Shown here: piece by piece, positions 9,181-17,775 of the stretch
How positions within the stretch are numbered: the first letter of the stretch is position 1
How the letters are laid out: each line of letters opens with the position of its first letter
Source of the DNA: Arthrobacter sp. MYb227
Lineage (GTDB): Bacteria > Actinomycetota > Actinomycetes > Actinomycetales > Micrococcaceae
NCBI RefSeq assembly: GCF_002975435.1
Contig: NZ_PCPT01000004.1
Coordinates: forward strand, 248,001 to 312,000
Length of the DNA: 64,000 nucleotides
Reading direction: 5' to 3'
Translations under genes and position numbers: made by a program
Notes under the pieces: generated by a model
The model's database searches: none
Told to the model about the DNA's origin: nothing
The model's input: only the letters and a program-made list of their open reading frames with translations

Positions 9181-9744
9181 CTACGACTTTGGTGCAACTT
9201 CCTTAATGGCAGAAATCTCGAATTCCAACAGGATTCGTTCGGAGACCAGTACTCCCCCGGAATCCAACGCTAGGTTCCAGTTAACCCCGTATTCTCGGCG
9301 GTCAATGCGCCGGCTTCCCTCGAATCCGGCCCGCAGATTTCCCGAAGGATCTGTCTCAACCCCCATGAACTCAATGGGAATTGCTACCTCACGAGTGGTT
9401 TCTTTGATGGTCAGGTTGCCGTTGACGATGAAGCTATTTTCTTCAACCTGATCAATGCGTGAGGACTTGAAGGTGATATTCGGGTATTTGGGGGCGTCAA
9501 AGAAATCGTTGGTTCGCAGGTGCTGATCACGGTCGGCATTGCGGGTATCGACGCTGGCAACCTTGACCACTAGTTCAACGCTACTCTTGGCGATGTCATC
9601 AGCATCCACAATGATGGTTCCGGAAACTTCATTGAAGGCACCGCGTACCTTTGTCACCATGGCGTGGCGCGCATTAAAGCCGATGCGGGTGTGTGTCGAA
9701 TCCAGTTTCCACGTTCCGGTGTAGGACGACTCGAGTGCTGACAT
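9181..9744 (-). CDS. YceI family protein
   Basis: 187-residue lipocalin-like beta-barrel protein of the YceI family, members of which bind isoprenoid-type lipids. Typical motifs are GTWKLDSTHTRIGFNARHAMVTKVRG at the N-terminus (split by family strands), FFDAPKYPNITFKS in the middle and VNWNLALDSGGVLVSERI near the end. There is no signal peptide, which is common among actinobacterial members and suggests a cytoplasmic location. The ATG at 9744 is preceded by AGGGGGAA. It is separated from dusB by 80 bp and probably transcribed on its own. The physiological ligand cannot be inferred. Confidence 0.92.
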   Translation of the reverse strand: MSALESSYTGTWKLDSTHTRIGFNARHAMVTKVRGAFNEVSGTIIVDADDIAKSSVELVVKVASVDTRNADRDQHLRTNDFFDAPKYPNITFKSSRIDQVEENSFIVNGNLTIKETTREVAIPIEFMGVETDPSGNLRAGFEGSRRIDRREYGVNWNLALDSGGVLVSERILLEFEISAIKEVAPKS

Positions 9745-9967
9745 GTTTCCCCCTGCTAGTTATCTTGCTAATGGACGGTGGTCCCCAAGTAAATTTCACC
9801 CTACCAACGCATAGGCTTTTGGTAACTGGTTTTCAAAACTTTTCTTTACGCGTTCAGCATACGTTTCTCACCCCAATCTATACAGTGTGGATCACAACGG
9901 GAATAGGCCGAGCCATCTCATTGCTGTACCCGCTGATACATACGTTTGCATATATAGAAGGTGGATC

Positions 9968-10981
9968 GTGAAGAAGATTGGCTTTTTGACTTTTGGCCAC
10001 TCCGGCGGGTCAAGCAACTCACCGGTACCAACGGGTGCCGACGCCGTGCGTCAAATGGTTGATTTGGCAGTAGCCGCCGAAGAATCAGGTTTTGATGGTG
10101 CCTGGATGCGCGTGCATCACTTTGGGAACTCACTATCAACGCCGTTCCCGCTCATGGCCGCCATGGCGGCTAAGACCACGACGCTCGAAGTAGGTACCGG
10201 CGTAGTGGACTTAAGATATGAAAATCCTTTATACATGGCCGAGCAGGCGGGGGCCGTCGATGCAATAAGTAGCGGCCGACTACAGCTAGGCGTAAGCCGC
10301 GGTTCACCCGAACCAGCACGCGATGGCCAACACCAATTTGGCTATGATTTAGAACCCGGAAATACCTGGGCCAATGAGACACGTGAACGTATTGCGCTGT
10401 TCCGTAGGGCCATCGCGGGCGAAGGGATCGCCCACCCGATGCCCGGTGGGCACCACTCACAGGATCAATTGCTGCCGATCAACCCGATTTCTCCGGGGCT
10501 GGAGAATCGGATCTGGTGGGGTGCCGCAACCATTGCTTCTGGCCTATGGACAGGGGAGGTTGGCATGAATCTGCTCTCCTCAACGCTCCTGCTAGAAGAT
10601 GATGGGCGCCCATTCCATGTGTTGCAGGCCGACCAGTTGCGTCAGTACAAGGCAGTCTATGCGGCAAGTGGACACACCACCGGTGGCATGACAGCGGTGA
10701 CCCGTAGCGCCTTCCCTATCACTACCCAGATGGACGAGATTTATTTTGGCCGTCGTGAACGCGGTGACTCGGTAGGCATCCTCGATGGTTCGGTGGCCCG
10801 CTCCGGTCCAACATATTCGGGTTCGCCCGAAGAAGTTGCCGAGCAGTTCATGGCCGATGAGGCTATCGGCGAGGCCGACTATGTTCTTTTCGCGCTGCCG
10901 AACCAATTGGGTGTGGACTACAACGCTCATGTGATGACGGAGATTGCAAAGATCGCTCGCGAACTGGGCTGGAAAAAGTAG
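9968..10981 (+). CDS. LLM-class flavin-dependent oxidoreductase
   Basis: Luciferase-like monooxygenase-fold protein of about 337 residues. It shows KKIGFLTFGH at the start, VDLAVAAEESGFDGAWMRVHHFG, TTLEVGTGVVDLRYENPLYMAEQAGAVDAISSGR (typical of the bacterial luciferase alpha-type barrel, given in pieces) and a C-terminal FALPNQLGVDYNAHVMTEIAK. I chose the GTG at 9968 because AGAAGGTGG lies 5 nt upstream. The longer frame from 9887 adds 27 residues with no family likeness. Such enzymes use reduced F420 or FMNH2, and the sequence alone does not decide which. A hairpin terminator follows at 11053-11100. Confidence 0.9.
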   Translation: MKKIGFLTFGHSGGSSNSPVPTGADAVRQMVDLAVAAEESGFDGAWMRVHHFGNSLSTPFPLMAAMAAKTTTLEVGTGVVDLRYENPLYMAEQAGAVDAISSGRLQLGVSRGSPEPARDGQHQFGYDLEPGNTWANETRERIALFRRAIAGEGIAHPMPGGHHSQDQLLPINPISPGLENRIWWGAATIASGLWTGEVGMNLLSSTLLLEDDGRPFHVLQADQLRQYKAVYAASGHTTGGMTAVTRSAFPITTQMDEIYFGRRERGDSVGILDGSVARSGPTYSGSPEEVAEQFMADEAIGEADYVLFALPNQLGVDYNAHVMTEIAKIARELGWKK

Positions 10982-11052
10982 GCGAGTCTCCCTCGACCTG
11001 CGCGAGCCGCGGTCTCAGTAAACCGGCATTGAGGTGTCGATGCTGCAGGGGG

Positions 11053-11100
11053 GGGTGAAGGTGTTAAGTATCCGCAAAGCGGGAAAACACCTTCAACCCC
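11053..11100. terminator. Hairpin between convergent genes
   Basis: TGAAGGTGTT (11056-11065) pairs with AACACCTTCA (11086-11095), extended by G/C pairs with one bulged A. It lies between the oxidoreductase stop (10981) and the carbonic anhydrase stop (11125) and could serve both. Confidence 0.7.
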
Positions 11101-11124
11101 TTGGGTGTGCAACAAACGACTAAA

Positions 11125-11790
11125 TCACTGAATATCGAGTTCTACTTGACCTACCGCAACGATCGGGGCAACCTTGCCGTCTTCGAGTCGGTACTGGCAT
11201 CCAACGATGCTCAGCTCACCCTTGGCTACTGCATCGCTAATTACCCGTGAACTACGGGTCAAGGCATTGATGGTCTCGGCCAGGTGGCGCTGTCCCACCG
11301 CATCGGCATCAATGAGTGCCGGATCCACGTATGGGGTCTGCTTACGCTCGCTCATCCATTCCTGTTGGACGGCGGGCTGGATGTGCTCGAGTTCTGCTTT
11401 AATCGCCGGGGTTACCGGGTCAGGGTTCGCACTGCTCTGGTTAATGGCCGCCGCCACGGCACCGCAGGATCCGTGAGCCAGCACCACGATGACGGCAACG
11501 CCTAGTTCTGCCACAGCAAATTCCATCGTTGCCGTGGTGTTAGCGTTGGCGATTTGCCCAATATTGCGGGCAACGAAGAGATCGCCAAGTCCACAGTCAA
11601 AGAGGATCTCGGCGGCCACGCGTGAGTCCGAACAGCCAAGGAACGCCGCGTCCGGTGCTTGGCTTGCATAGAGCTCATTGCGGCGGGCGGCGTTCTGCTG
11701 CGGATGTAGCAAGGTGCCCGTCATAAATCGCTCGTTGCCTTGGACCAAGGCATCCCACGCCGCTTGCGGTGTTACCCGAGATATTCCCAT
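11125..11790 (-). CDS. Beta-class carbonic anhydrase
   Basis: 221-residue zinc enzyme converting CO2 and bicarbonate. Zinc ligands are seen in LGCSDSRVAAE (Cys with the Asp-Arg dyad) and in VLAHGSCGAVAAA (His and Cys). The N-terminal ALVQGNERFMTGTLLHPQQ is typical of the family. There is no signal peptide, so it is cytoplasmic. The start is ATG 11790 with AAGGAAG about 10 nt upstream. It is monocistronic, with a long empty region upstream. Confidence 0.95.
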   Translation of the reverse strand: MGISRVTPQAAWDALVQGNERFMTGTLLHPQQNAARRNELYASQAPDAAFLGCSDSRVAAEILFDCGLGDLFVARNIGQIANANTTATMEFAVAELGVAVIVVLAHGSCGAVAAAINQSSANPDPVTPAIKAELEHIQPAVQQEWMSERKQTPYVDPALIDADAVGQRHLAETINALTRSSRVISDAVAKGELSIVGCQYRLEDGKVAPIVAVGQVELDIQ

Positions 11791-12522
11791 AAAATACTTT
11801 CTTCCTTTTCATCAGGTCGAGCGCGCCAGATTGCACGTCGGTTCACCAGCAAACCCAGCAAACCGTCTAACGCCTATCTCAGGGTACGCCTGGCCACTGT
11901 ACACATTATTACTCTGACAGTTATACCGGTTATCAGCAGGTAAGGCTTTGGCGAACATTCCCTTCCCGCTCGCGCCGTTGGCACGCTCCCTTGCACCGAG
12001 CGAGTCACGGGCCAGAGGGTGGCACCCATCATTAATATGAAGGTCGGGCTACCCCCCTGATCTTAACGCGTTGAGTCGAAGATCTCCGAGAAGAACCCTT
12101 GTTTCGCCGAGCTTCGAATGGAGCTCGACCATTTCTTCATTTACTGTGCAGATGCCCGCTCATGGGAGAAGAAGTTGATGTCAGGATCAGGCAGCCCACT
12201 CCCTTGACGCGTTTCGACATGACAGCGCGTAAACACGATCCATGACGGCTCTCGCACTCGAGGCTTGCTCCGCAGCGAGAAACCAGAAATTTTATTCCAC
12301 CAGCCGCACTAACCTAGTGACGATAGATGGATACGGGTATATATTGCCTCACCATCGCTGCCGCTGACATCCCTTGATCTCTTGATTCCTACTGCTTCAA
12401 CGGCATCTATCCCACCGATAAATGTCCTTGCCAAAGCGTAGATACCGGCCATAGATGAGCAAAATAGCTACGTTCAGAATTCTGCGCCCAAAAATTGGTA
12501 CTTCCATTGCATAATTAGAGAC
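11791..12522. other. 732-bp stretch with no convincing gene
   Basis: No frame here has a plausible start, ribosome-binding site and protein-like sequence on either strand. It holds the upstream region of the carbonic anhydrase and, at its right end, the promoter of the 12523 gene. It is one of the longest non-coding stretches in the window. Confidence 0.6.
12509..12514 (+). promoter_or_regulatory. -10 element of a probably leaderless transcript
   Basis: CATAAT lies 8 nt before the ATG at 12523, the spacing expected if transcription starts at or next to the A of the start codon. No Shine-Dalgarno sequence is present. Leaderless mRNAs are common in actinobacteria. Confidence 0.5.
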
Positions 12523-12990
12523 ATGGGACATCGAACGGCGGTGAAGAACCGCACTCCACTGATCATTTTGGGCATCACGGTGCTACTGGTATTAACAGCA
12601 CTGGTACTGGTGCTGGTTCGGGGTGCTGTTGCCACCCCAGACCCGCGGTCCCCCGAAGGGGTAGTGCAAAGCTACCTCACGGCCGCACTAGCGGGAGACC
12701 AGAAACAGGCAACAGCGCTGCTGACACCACAGACATCCAAGGATTGCCCCGTTGGTAATGTCATCAACCCGGAAAGCATGCGCGTCGTACTTGTCTCAAG
12801 TATCACTGCGGGAAACACGGCTACCGTCGAAGTCTCAATCACGAACACTTCGGCAAGCAGTCCACTAGATCTGGGCAACAGCGGCTATACGGACACCTTC
12901 ACCTTGGTGAAGCAACAAGATAGTTGGTCCATCAAAACGCTGCCGTGGTCCTTGCTCGCCTGTGAAACCGAAACGGAAGTGCAGCCATGA
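12523..12990 (+). CDS. Membrane-anchored protein of unknown function
   Basis: 155 residues. One hydrophobic helix (about residues 14-34, PLIILGITVLLVLTALVLVL) is preceded by Arg/Lys, so the rest is expected outside the cell. The outer part begins RSPEGVVQSYLTAALAGDQKQA, reminiscent of small SnoaL/DUF4878-like domains that start with a helix followed by a curved sheet. It has cysteines at DCPVGN and LLACETE that could form a disulphide. It overlaps the next gene by 4 bp (ATGA), so the two are translationally coupled. The function is not recognised. Confidence 0.8.
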   Translation: MGHRTAVKNRTPLIILGITVLLVLTALVLVLVRGAVATPDPRSPEGVVQSYLTAALAGDQKQATALLTPQTSKDCPVGNVINPESMRVVLVSSITAGNTATVEVSITNTSASSPLDLGNSGYTDTFTLVKQQDSWSIKTLPWSLLACETETEVQP

Positions 12991-14603
12991 GCGGATACAC
13001 CCAAACTCGTGGTGCCCTACCCACGGTTCGTCGACTGATTCTCTATATCCTGCTTTTCGCGCTGGTATCCATAGCCGCCTCGGGCACCTCCCAACTCCTT
13101 GGTCTGATCATTACCCCGGCCAGTGGAAACGATTCAGGACGCACCACTGGATTGGCACTTGCCTTGGCATTCGTACTGATCGCTGGGCCCCTGACCTTCG
13201 TGCTCTGGCGTTCGCTGGCCAAACGTTTGCTAGATAGCGAAGAGAACTCGGCCCCGGCCTGGGCTCTGTATATGGCAGCCATGTACGTGACGTCCTTGAT
13301 TGTTGCCAGCACCGCGATGTTTTCTCTGCTGGGCAATTTGCTCCTCGACCACACCGACGGCTGGCAATCCAAGCTCTCCACGGCCCTGATCTGGGCTGGA
13401 GTGTGGTGGTGGCAGGTTCGGATCATCAAAGATTCCCGTCGTACCCCACGTACTCTGCCGCAACTTTCCGGGATTCTCAGTAGCTGGTATGGCCTCGTAC
13501 TGGCTGCTGTGGCAACAGTTTCGGCACTGACAGCACTATTTTCCGCCACTGTTGGGTTGCTGATTCCGAATGCGTGGGTCGGTACCCCGTGGTGGCTTGA
13601 GGTGTTATCCCAGCTCCCATGGATTCTGGGCGGATTATTACTGTGGTGGTGGCATTGGATCCAACAACGGGTCGCTAAAATACACGGTGGTTTCTCCGAT
13701 GTCGCATACATCCTCATGGGTATCCTTGCCGCCGGAGCCATGATGCTTGGTGGAACCGGATACCTGTTGTATTTGGTCATCAGGCTTCTCTGGCATCAGC
13801 CCACCGCACCATTACTCACTCCCATCCCGTTGGCTCTGGCCGGGGCGCTGGTTGGCTCCGTCATCTTCACCTATAGCTGGTCTGCACTGAGCCAGCGCTC
13901 GGCAGAAACCAAGAATGCCGCACGGTTGGTCACCTCCGGGCTGGGTCTGGCTGCCGGAGCCTCGGGACTTGGTGTTTGTGTCAATGCACTTTTGGCCGCA
14001 CTCGTACCCCCGCTGGCGGGAGATCGCGGTGGAGACTTACTACTAGCTGGCGTGGTTTGGCTCCTCTGGGGTGCCGGATTATGGGTTTGGGCATGGCAAC
14101 CGGGCAGGAAAGCCGATGCCCACGACCGTCGAGTCTATTTGGTAGTGGTCTTTGGTCTGAGCGCGGTAGTTGCCTTGGTCGCGTTGCTGATCATTGGCTT
14201 TAAGGTCTTTACCTTCTTGTTGGAAAGTAATGGCCTCTTCAGCGGGCTAATTGATGCTATACGTGCACCATTTGGGCTACTGGTCGCCACCGCGCTGGTA
14301 TCTATTTATCACTTTGTCATCTGGCGTGCTGATCGTGAAGTACTTGAAACTACTACTTCACCAACGGGCAAGAGCCATACAAAGATCCTGCTGGTAGCTA
14401 GCGGAGACACCAGTGAACTCCGCACGGTGTTGGCCAAGGCTACGGGTGCCAAGGTTCAGGTGATACCCCGCTCAGGTGAAGAATACATGGCCACATCCGA
14501 AGGGCTATTAGCAGCTATCGGCTCAATCCCCGAGGATAGCAGACACATTATGCTGCTTGTGGAGGGGCCAGGTTCCATCCGCGTCATCGAACTCGCCGAA
14601 TAG
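12987..14603 (+). CDS. Polytopic membrane protein (DUF5671-like)
   Basis: 538-residue protein with about a dozen hydrophobic segments arranged in four-helix units. The units repeat features such as LILYILLFALVSIAASGTSQ and LVTSGLGLAAGASG, resembling actinobacterial DUF5671 proteins (which pair a Tyr-Ile-Leu-Leu helix with a W-R-x-D-R-E loop, here IWRADREVLE). The last 75 residues are soluble (KILLVASGDTSELRTVLAK and RHIMLLVEGPGSIRVIELAE). It overlaps the upstream anchored protein by ATGA. A strong hairpin follows. The function is unknown. Confidence 0.8.
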   Translation: MSGYTQTRGALPTVRRLILYILLFALVSIAASGTSQLLGLIITPASGNDSGRTTGLALALAFVLIAGPLTFVLWRSLAKRLLDSEENSAPAWALYMAAMYVTSLIVASTAMFSLLGNLLLDHTDGWQSKLSTALIWAGVWWWQVRIIKDSRRTPRTLPQLSGILSSWYGLVLAAVATVSALTALFSATVGLLIPNAWVGTPWWLEVLSQLPWILGGLLLWWWHWIQQRVAKIHGGFSDVAYILMGILAAGAMMLGGTGYLLYLVIRLLWHQPTAPLLTPIPLALAGALVGSVIFTYSWSALSQRSAETKNAARLVTSGLGLAAGASGLGVCVNALLAALVPPLAGDRGGDLLLAGVVWLLWGAGLWVWAWQPGRKADAHDRRVYLVVVFGLSAVVALVALLIIGFKVFTFLLESNGLFSGLIDAIRAPFGLLVATALVSIYHFVIWRADREVLETTTSPTGKSHTKILLVASGDTSELRTVLAKATGAKVQVIPRSGEEYMATSEGLLAAIGSIPEDSRHIMLLVEGPGSIRVIELAE

Positions 14604-14629
14604 GCGACCCACCAAGATCAACGTAGAAC

Positions 14630-14674
14630 GGCGCCGCTCACAGTTCCTCAATGAGAGGATCAGCGAGCGGCGCC
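14630..14674. terminator. Hairpin between convergent genes
   Basis: GGCGCCGCTC (14630-14639) pairs exactly with GAGCGGCGCC (14665-14674), and a smaller TCCTC/GAGGA stem forms inside. It is situated between the plus-strand membrane gene and the minus-strand acetyltransferase. Confidence 0.75.
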
Positions 14675-14708
14675 GAACTTGTCAGTGTCAAAAACACCGA
14701 GTACTTAT

Positions 14709-15626
14709 TTATGCCGTGGCAACAATAGTTGTTGTGGAAATGATCGTTGCTTGTTTAGCCGTAGCCAACACATCAATCAGCGATGAAAGCACGACCATCG
14801 AATCATCGACCTCAAGCTTCACCGGGTGTTGGTGCGCCAACATGGCAAGCATGCCGCGAATCGGTTCCGCCGATTCTTCCTCACTCAGCTCAGGATTCCA
14901 GCCCAGCAAAACATCTGCTGGCGCATCAATACGTGCCGGGGTGTAGCTGATGGCGAAGGACAGGATCTTTCCACCACGAGCCTTGGGCTTATCGCGCAAG
15001 ACGATCACACCCTTGGCCCCGGTCCCATCATCGAGCAGCATCTTCTGCGCGCTGCCCAGTGTCATCTGGGCCGGATCCCACTGGTGCGTGGCGTTATAGA
15101 AATCAACAACCAGCTTAGTCAATTCGACCGAACCGGTGGCAATATCATCAAGGGTCAACCCATCATCATGGAAGATGGGCAACGCCAAACCACCGGGCTC
15201 GATGATTGCATCGCGCGATTCCTGAATCTGCTTCATCCCCAGAGAGGCACAGAAACCGGCGGCTGCCGCGGCATCGGTACCGGCGGTCCGCGTGTAGCGG
15301 GCCTTCAGCTCCGTGGTTTCACCGGCAGGAATCATTTCACGTAGACGATTGACCAGCTCGGTGCCCAGGCCGTTACGTCGGTGATCGCGGGCGACCTCCA
15401 CGTAAAGCCAGAGCCGGGTCGGGTGTAGCGAGGAGGCAAAGATGACTCCCGCAGCAATGGCAATGCCTTGATCCGTGGCGACCAGTGAACGCACAAATGG
15501 TGTATCCGAGTTCGCCCGGAACATGGTCCGGTCCTGGTGGGCATGCGGCGATGACGGGTCGCCGAAAATTTCCAGCAACGCCAGATCATCCCCGTCTGAC
15601 CAGGGGCGGAATTCGAGTTCAGCCAT
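14709..15626 (-). CDS. GNAT-family N-acetyltransferase
   Basis: 305-residue protein with an N-terminal GNAT domain (about residues 1-150). The acetyl-CoA-binding motif A is visible as VEVARDHRRNGLGTELVNRLRE. The second half looks like a degenerate second GNAT unit (LTKLVVDFYNATHQWDP, GVIVLRDKPKARGGKILSFAISY), an arrangement known in mycothiol synthase and related double-GNAT proteins, but the mycothiol synthase motifs are not evident. The substrate is unknown. The ATG at 15626 is 6 bp after the glyS stop, with GGAG in the glyS end, so it is cotranscribed with glyS. Confidence 0.88.
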   Translation of the reverse strand: MAELEFRPWSDGDDLALLEIFGDPSSPHAHQDRTMFRANSDTPFVRSLVATDQGIAIAAGVIFASSLHPTRLWLYVEVARDHRRNGLGTELVNRLREMIPAGETTELKARYTRTAGTDAAAAAGFCASLGMKQIQESRDAIIEPGGLALPIFHDDGLTLDDIATGSVELTKLVVDFYNATHQWDPAQMTLGSAQKMLLDDGTGAKGVIVLRDKPKARGGKILSFAISYTPARIDAPADVLLGWNPELSEEESAEPIRGMLAMLAHQHPVKLEVDDSMVVLSSLIDVLATAKQATIISTTTIVATA

Positions 15627-15632
15627 CGGTGC

Positions 15633-17018
15633 TTAGGCTCCGTTGAGACGCTCGGAGAGGTACGCGCGCACCTGATCAAGTGCCACGCGTTCCTGGGTCA
15701 TTGAATCGCGCTCACGGATGGTCACTGCCTGATCTTCGAGGGTATCGAAGTCAACGGTGATACAGAACGGGGTACCGATCTCATCCTGACGGCGGTAACG
15801 ACGCCCAATGGCCCCGGCATCGTCAAAGTCGATATTCCAGTGCTTACGCAGCTCCGCGGCAAGCGCCTTGGCCTTCGGGGACAGATCCTCATTACGCGAA
15901 AGCGGCAAGACCGCTGCCTTGACCGGAGCCAGGCGCGGATCAAGCTTCAGTACCGTGCGCTTGTCTACCCCACCCTTGGCGTTCGGGGCTTCGTCTTCAA
16001 CGTAGGCGTCAACCAGGAAGGCCATCATCGAACGGGTCAGGCCGAAGGACGGCTCGATCACGTACGGGGTGTAGCGTTCGCCGGTGGCCTGGTTGAAGTA
16101 AGAAAGCTCGGTGCCCGAGGCCTTCGAGTGCGACGAGAGGTCATAGTCGGTGCGGTTTGCAACGCCCATCAGCTCGCCCCATTCCGAACCCTGGAAACCA
16201 AAGCGGTATTCGAAGTCGATGGTCGCCTCGGAGTAGTGCGCGCGCTCGTCATCCGGCACGTCGAAGCGGCGCAGGTTTTCCTCGTTGATACCCAGGTCTA
16301 GGAACCAGGCCCAGCAGTCCTCTACCCACTTGTCGAAGAATGCCGGGGCGTCCTCGGGTGCTGTAAAGAACTCGATTTCCATCTGTTCGAACTCGCGGGT
16401 GCGGAAGATGAAGTTGCCCGGGGTGATCTCGTTGCGGAACGCCTTGCCGATCTGGCCGATGCCGAACGGAGGCTTCTTACGCGATGCGGTGAGCACGTTG
16501 TTGAAGTTCACGAAGATGCCCTGGGCGGTTTCCGGGCGCATGTAGGCCATGCCGGCGGCGGTGTCGACCGGGCCCAGGAAGGTCTTCATGAGGCCGGAGA
16601 ACATCTGCGGTTCGGTGAACTGACCCTTGGTGCCACAATCGGGGCAGGCGATTTCGCTCATGCCGTCAACCGGCTGGCGCTTCTTCTTGGTGACGAAGTT
16701 TTCTACCAGGTGGTCGGCGCGGTGGCGCTTGTGGCAGGAGGTGCACTCGACCAGCGGGTCGGTGAAGGTTGCCACGTGGCCGGAGGCTTCCCAGACGGCC
16801 TTGGGCAGGATGATGGAGGAATCAAGGCCCACCATGTCCTCGCGTCCGCGGACAAAGGTCTGCCACCATTCGCGCTTGATGTTTTCTTTCAGCTCGGTAC
16901 CCAGGGGTCCGTAGTCCCATGCTGAACGGGAACCGCCGTAGATTTCACCGGCCTGGAAGACGAAGCCGCGCCGTTTGGCGAGGGAGATGACTTGATCGAG
17001 CTTGGACTGAGGCGCCAT
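15633..17018 (-). CDS. glyS: Glycyl-tRNA synthetase (alpha2 type)
   Basis: 461-residue class II synthetase charging tRNA-Gly. Class II motifs include [18 protein letters not shown] near the start, motif 2 [21 protein letters not shown], and motif 3 [17 protein letters not shown]. An insertion with [13 protein letters not shown] and CPDCGTKG probably binds zinc. The C-terminal anticodon-binding domain contains [14 protein letters not shown] and [14 protein letters not shown]. The single-chain eukaryote/actinobacterium-like form fits the length. The ATG at 17018 has GGAG 7 nt upstream. I saw no T-box leader upstream. Confidence 0.97.
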   Translation of the reverse strand: MAPQSKLDQVISLAKRRGFVFQAGEIYGGSRSAWDYGPLGTELKENIKREWWQTFVRGREDMVGLDSSIILPKAVWEASGHVATFTDPLVECTSCHKRHRADHLVENFVTKKKRQPVDGMSEIACPDCGTKGQFTEPQMFSGLMKTFLGPVDTAAGMAYMRPETAQGIFVNFNNVLTASRKKPPFGIGQIGKAFRNEITPGNFIFRTREFEQMEIEFFTAPEDAPAFFDKWVEDCWAWFLDLGINEENLRRFDVPDDERAHYSEATIDFEYRFGFQGSEWGELMGVANRTDYDLSSHSKASGTELSYFNQATGERYTPYVIEPSFGLTRSMMAFLVDAYVEDEAPNAKGGVDKRTVLKLDPRLAPVKAAVLPLSRNEDLSPKAKALAAELRKHWNIDFDDAGAIGRRYRRQDEIGTPFCITVDFDTLEDQAVTIRERDSMTQERVALDQVRAYLSERLNGA

Positions 17019-17389
17019 AACAACTCCAATGGTTCACGAGGCCGCTGGTTGCGGTCCGTTTGGGCGAAAACATACCCACTAAGCCTAACGTGTTTAGGCA
17101 CAGCTCACAGAGTGTTTCGTTGCAACGTCAATCGTGACGTTAAACGCGCTGCCCACGTGCGGGTTCTTCGGTGCAAGTCAATTTTCTTTCGCTACGCGGT
17201 TGAGGTGTCAAGGTGCAACTTGACAGGAACGGTCAAAGATCACCCACAACGTGCGCAGCTGACGAGTATTGAGCATCTGAGAAGACAGTGGAAGAAACCA
17301 ATTGATTCGCTTACACCCCTTTACATTGAGTAAGCGCTGCCCGGAAGCTGGCTAATAGCAAACTCCGAGTAGCACTTACCGATTTTTCC
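17019..17389. other. 371-bp intergenic stretch
   Basis: It holds the promoter region of glyS (minus strand) and no convincing gene. One perfect palindrome is present at 17124-17141 (AACGTCA, 4-base spacer, TGACGTT), which might be an operator. Confidence 0.5.
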
Positions 17390-17629
17390 TTAGCGTTCTG
17401 GAATCCACGTCGGGGCGCTGGTTCCAGCCCCGGTGAGCGTGTCGCAACGGATCAGCTGTGTGCCGATTCGCTCCAACAAACACGACCGCGTGTCAGGACT
17501 CTGGTGAGTATCAATGTGCAACCCTCCAGGATCTGGCTTGGCCAGTGCCGGTGAGGAACCGGCAAGTGCCAAAACCAAGGCGGCAGCGGCGAGCCCTGCA
17601 AAGCGTGGTGATTTGTGTAGAAAAATCAT
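17390..17629 (-). CDS. Small secreted protein with two cysteines
   Basis: 79 residues starting MIFLHKSPRF. The ATG at 17629 was chosen because GGGAGG precedes it by about 7 nt. The longer frame from 17704 adds residues upstream of this site. A Sec signal peptide is clear: Lys/Arg region, hydrophobic core FAGLAAAALVLALAGSS, and cleavage motif SPALA-KP. The mature part is about 49 residues with only two Cys (RSCLLERI and IRCDTL), spaced to allow one disulphide. It shares a 146-bp divergent intergenic region with the LuxR-type regulator at 17776. No family is recognised. Confidence 0.72.
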   Translation of the reverse strand: MIFLHKSPRFAGLAAAALVLALAGSSPALAKPDPGGLHIDTHQSPDTRSCLLERIGTQLIRCDTLTGAGTSAPTWIPER

Positions 17630-17775
17630 TTTATTGCCTCCCTTACTGTAGTTTCTGATAGTGCAACGATGCGCTGACTCACCGGGGCAACGCATCGGGA
17701 TCATCCCCTCAAAAAACCCGACAAAACCCTCAGATTTCCGCGGCTGCTACACCGGGTTGGTGGCACACTAGTTTT

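Noticed and set aside
12071-12195. Minus-strand fragments vaguely like the end of an organomercurial lyase (an Asn-Phe-Phe-Ser segment followed by a frame change)
   Set aside because: The similarity rests on a few residues in two different frames with a stop between them. It is not enough to call a pseudogene.
13043-13780. 245-codon frame on the minus strand
   Set aside because: Lies entirely opposite the 12987-14603 membrane-protein gene, lacks a ribosome-binding site and has no protein-like pattern.
17019-17389. Possible T-box leader upstream of glyS
   Set aside because: No T-box sequence (TGGnACCGCG type) or specifier stem could be found on the minus strand.
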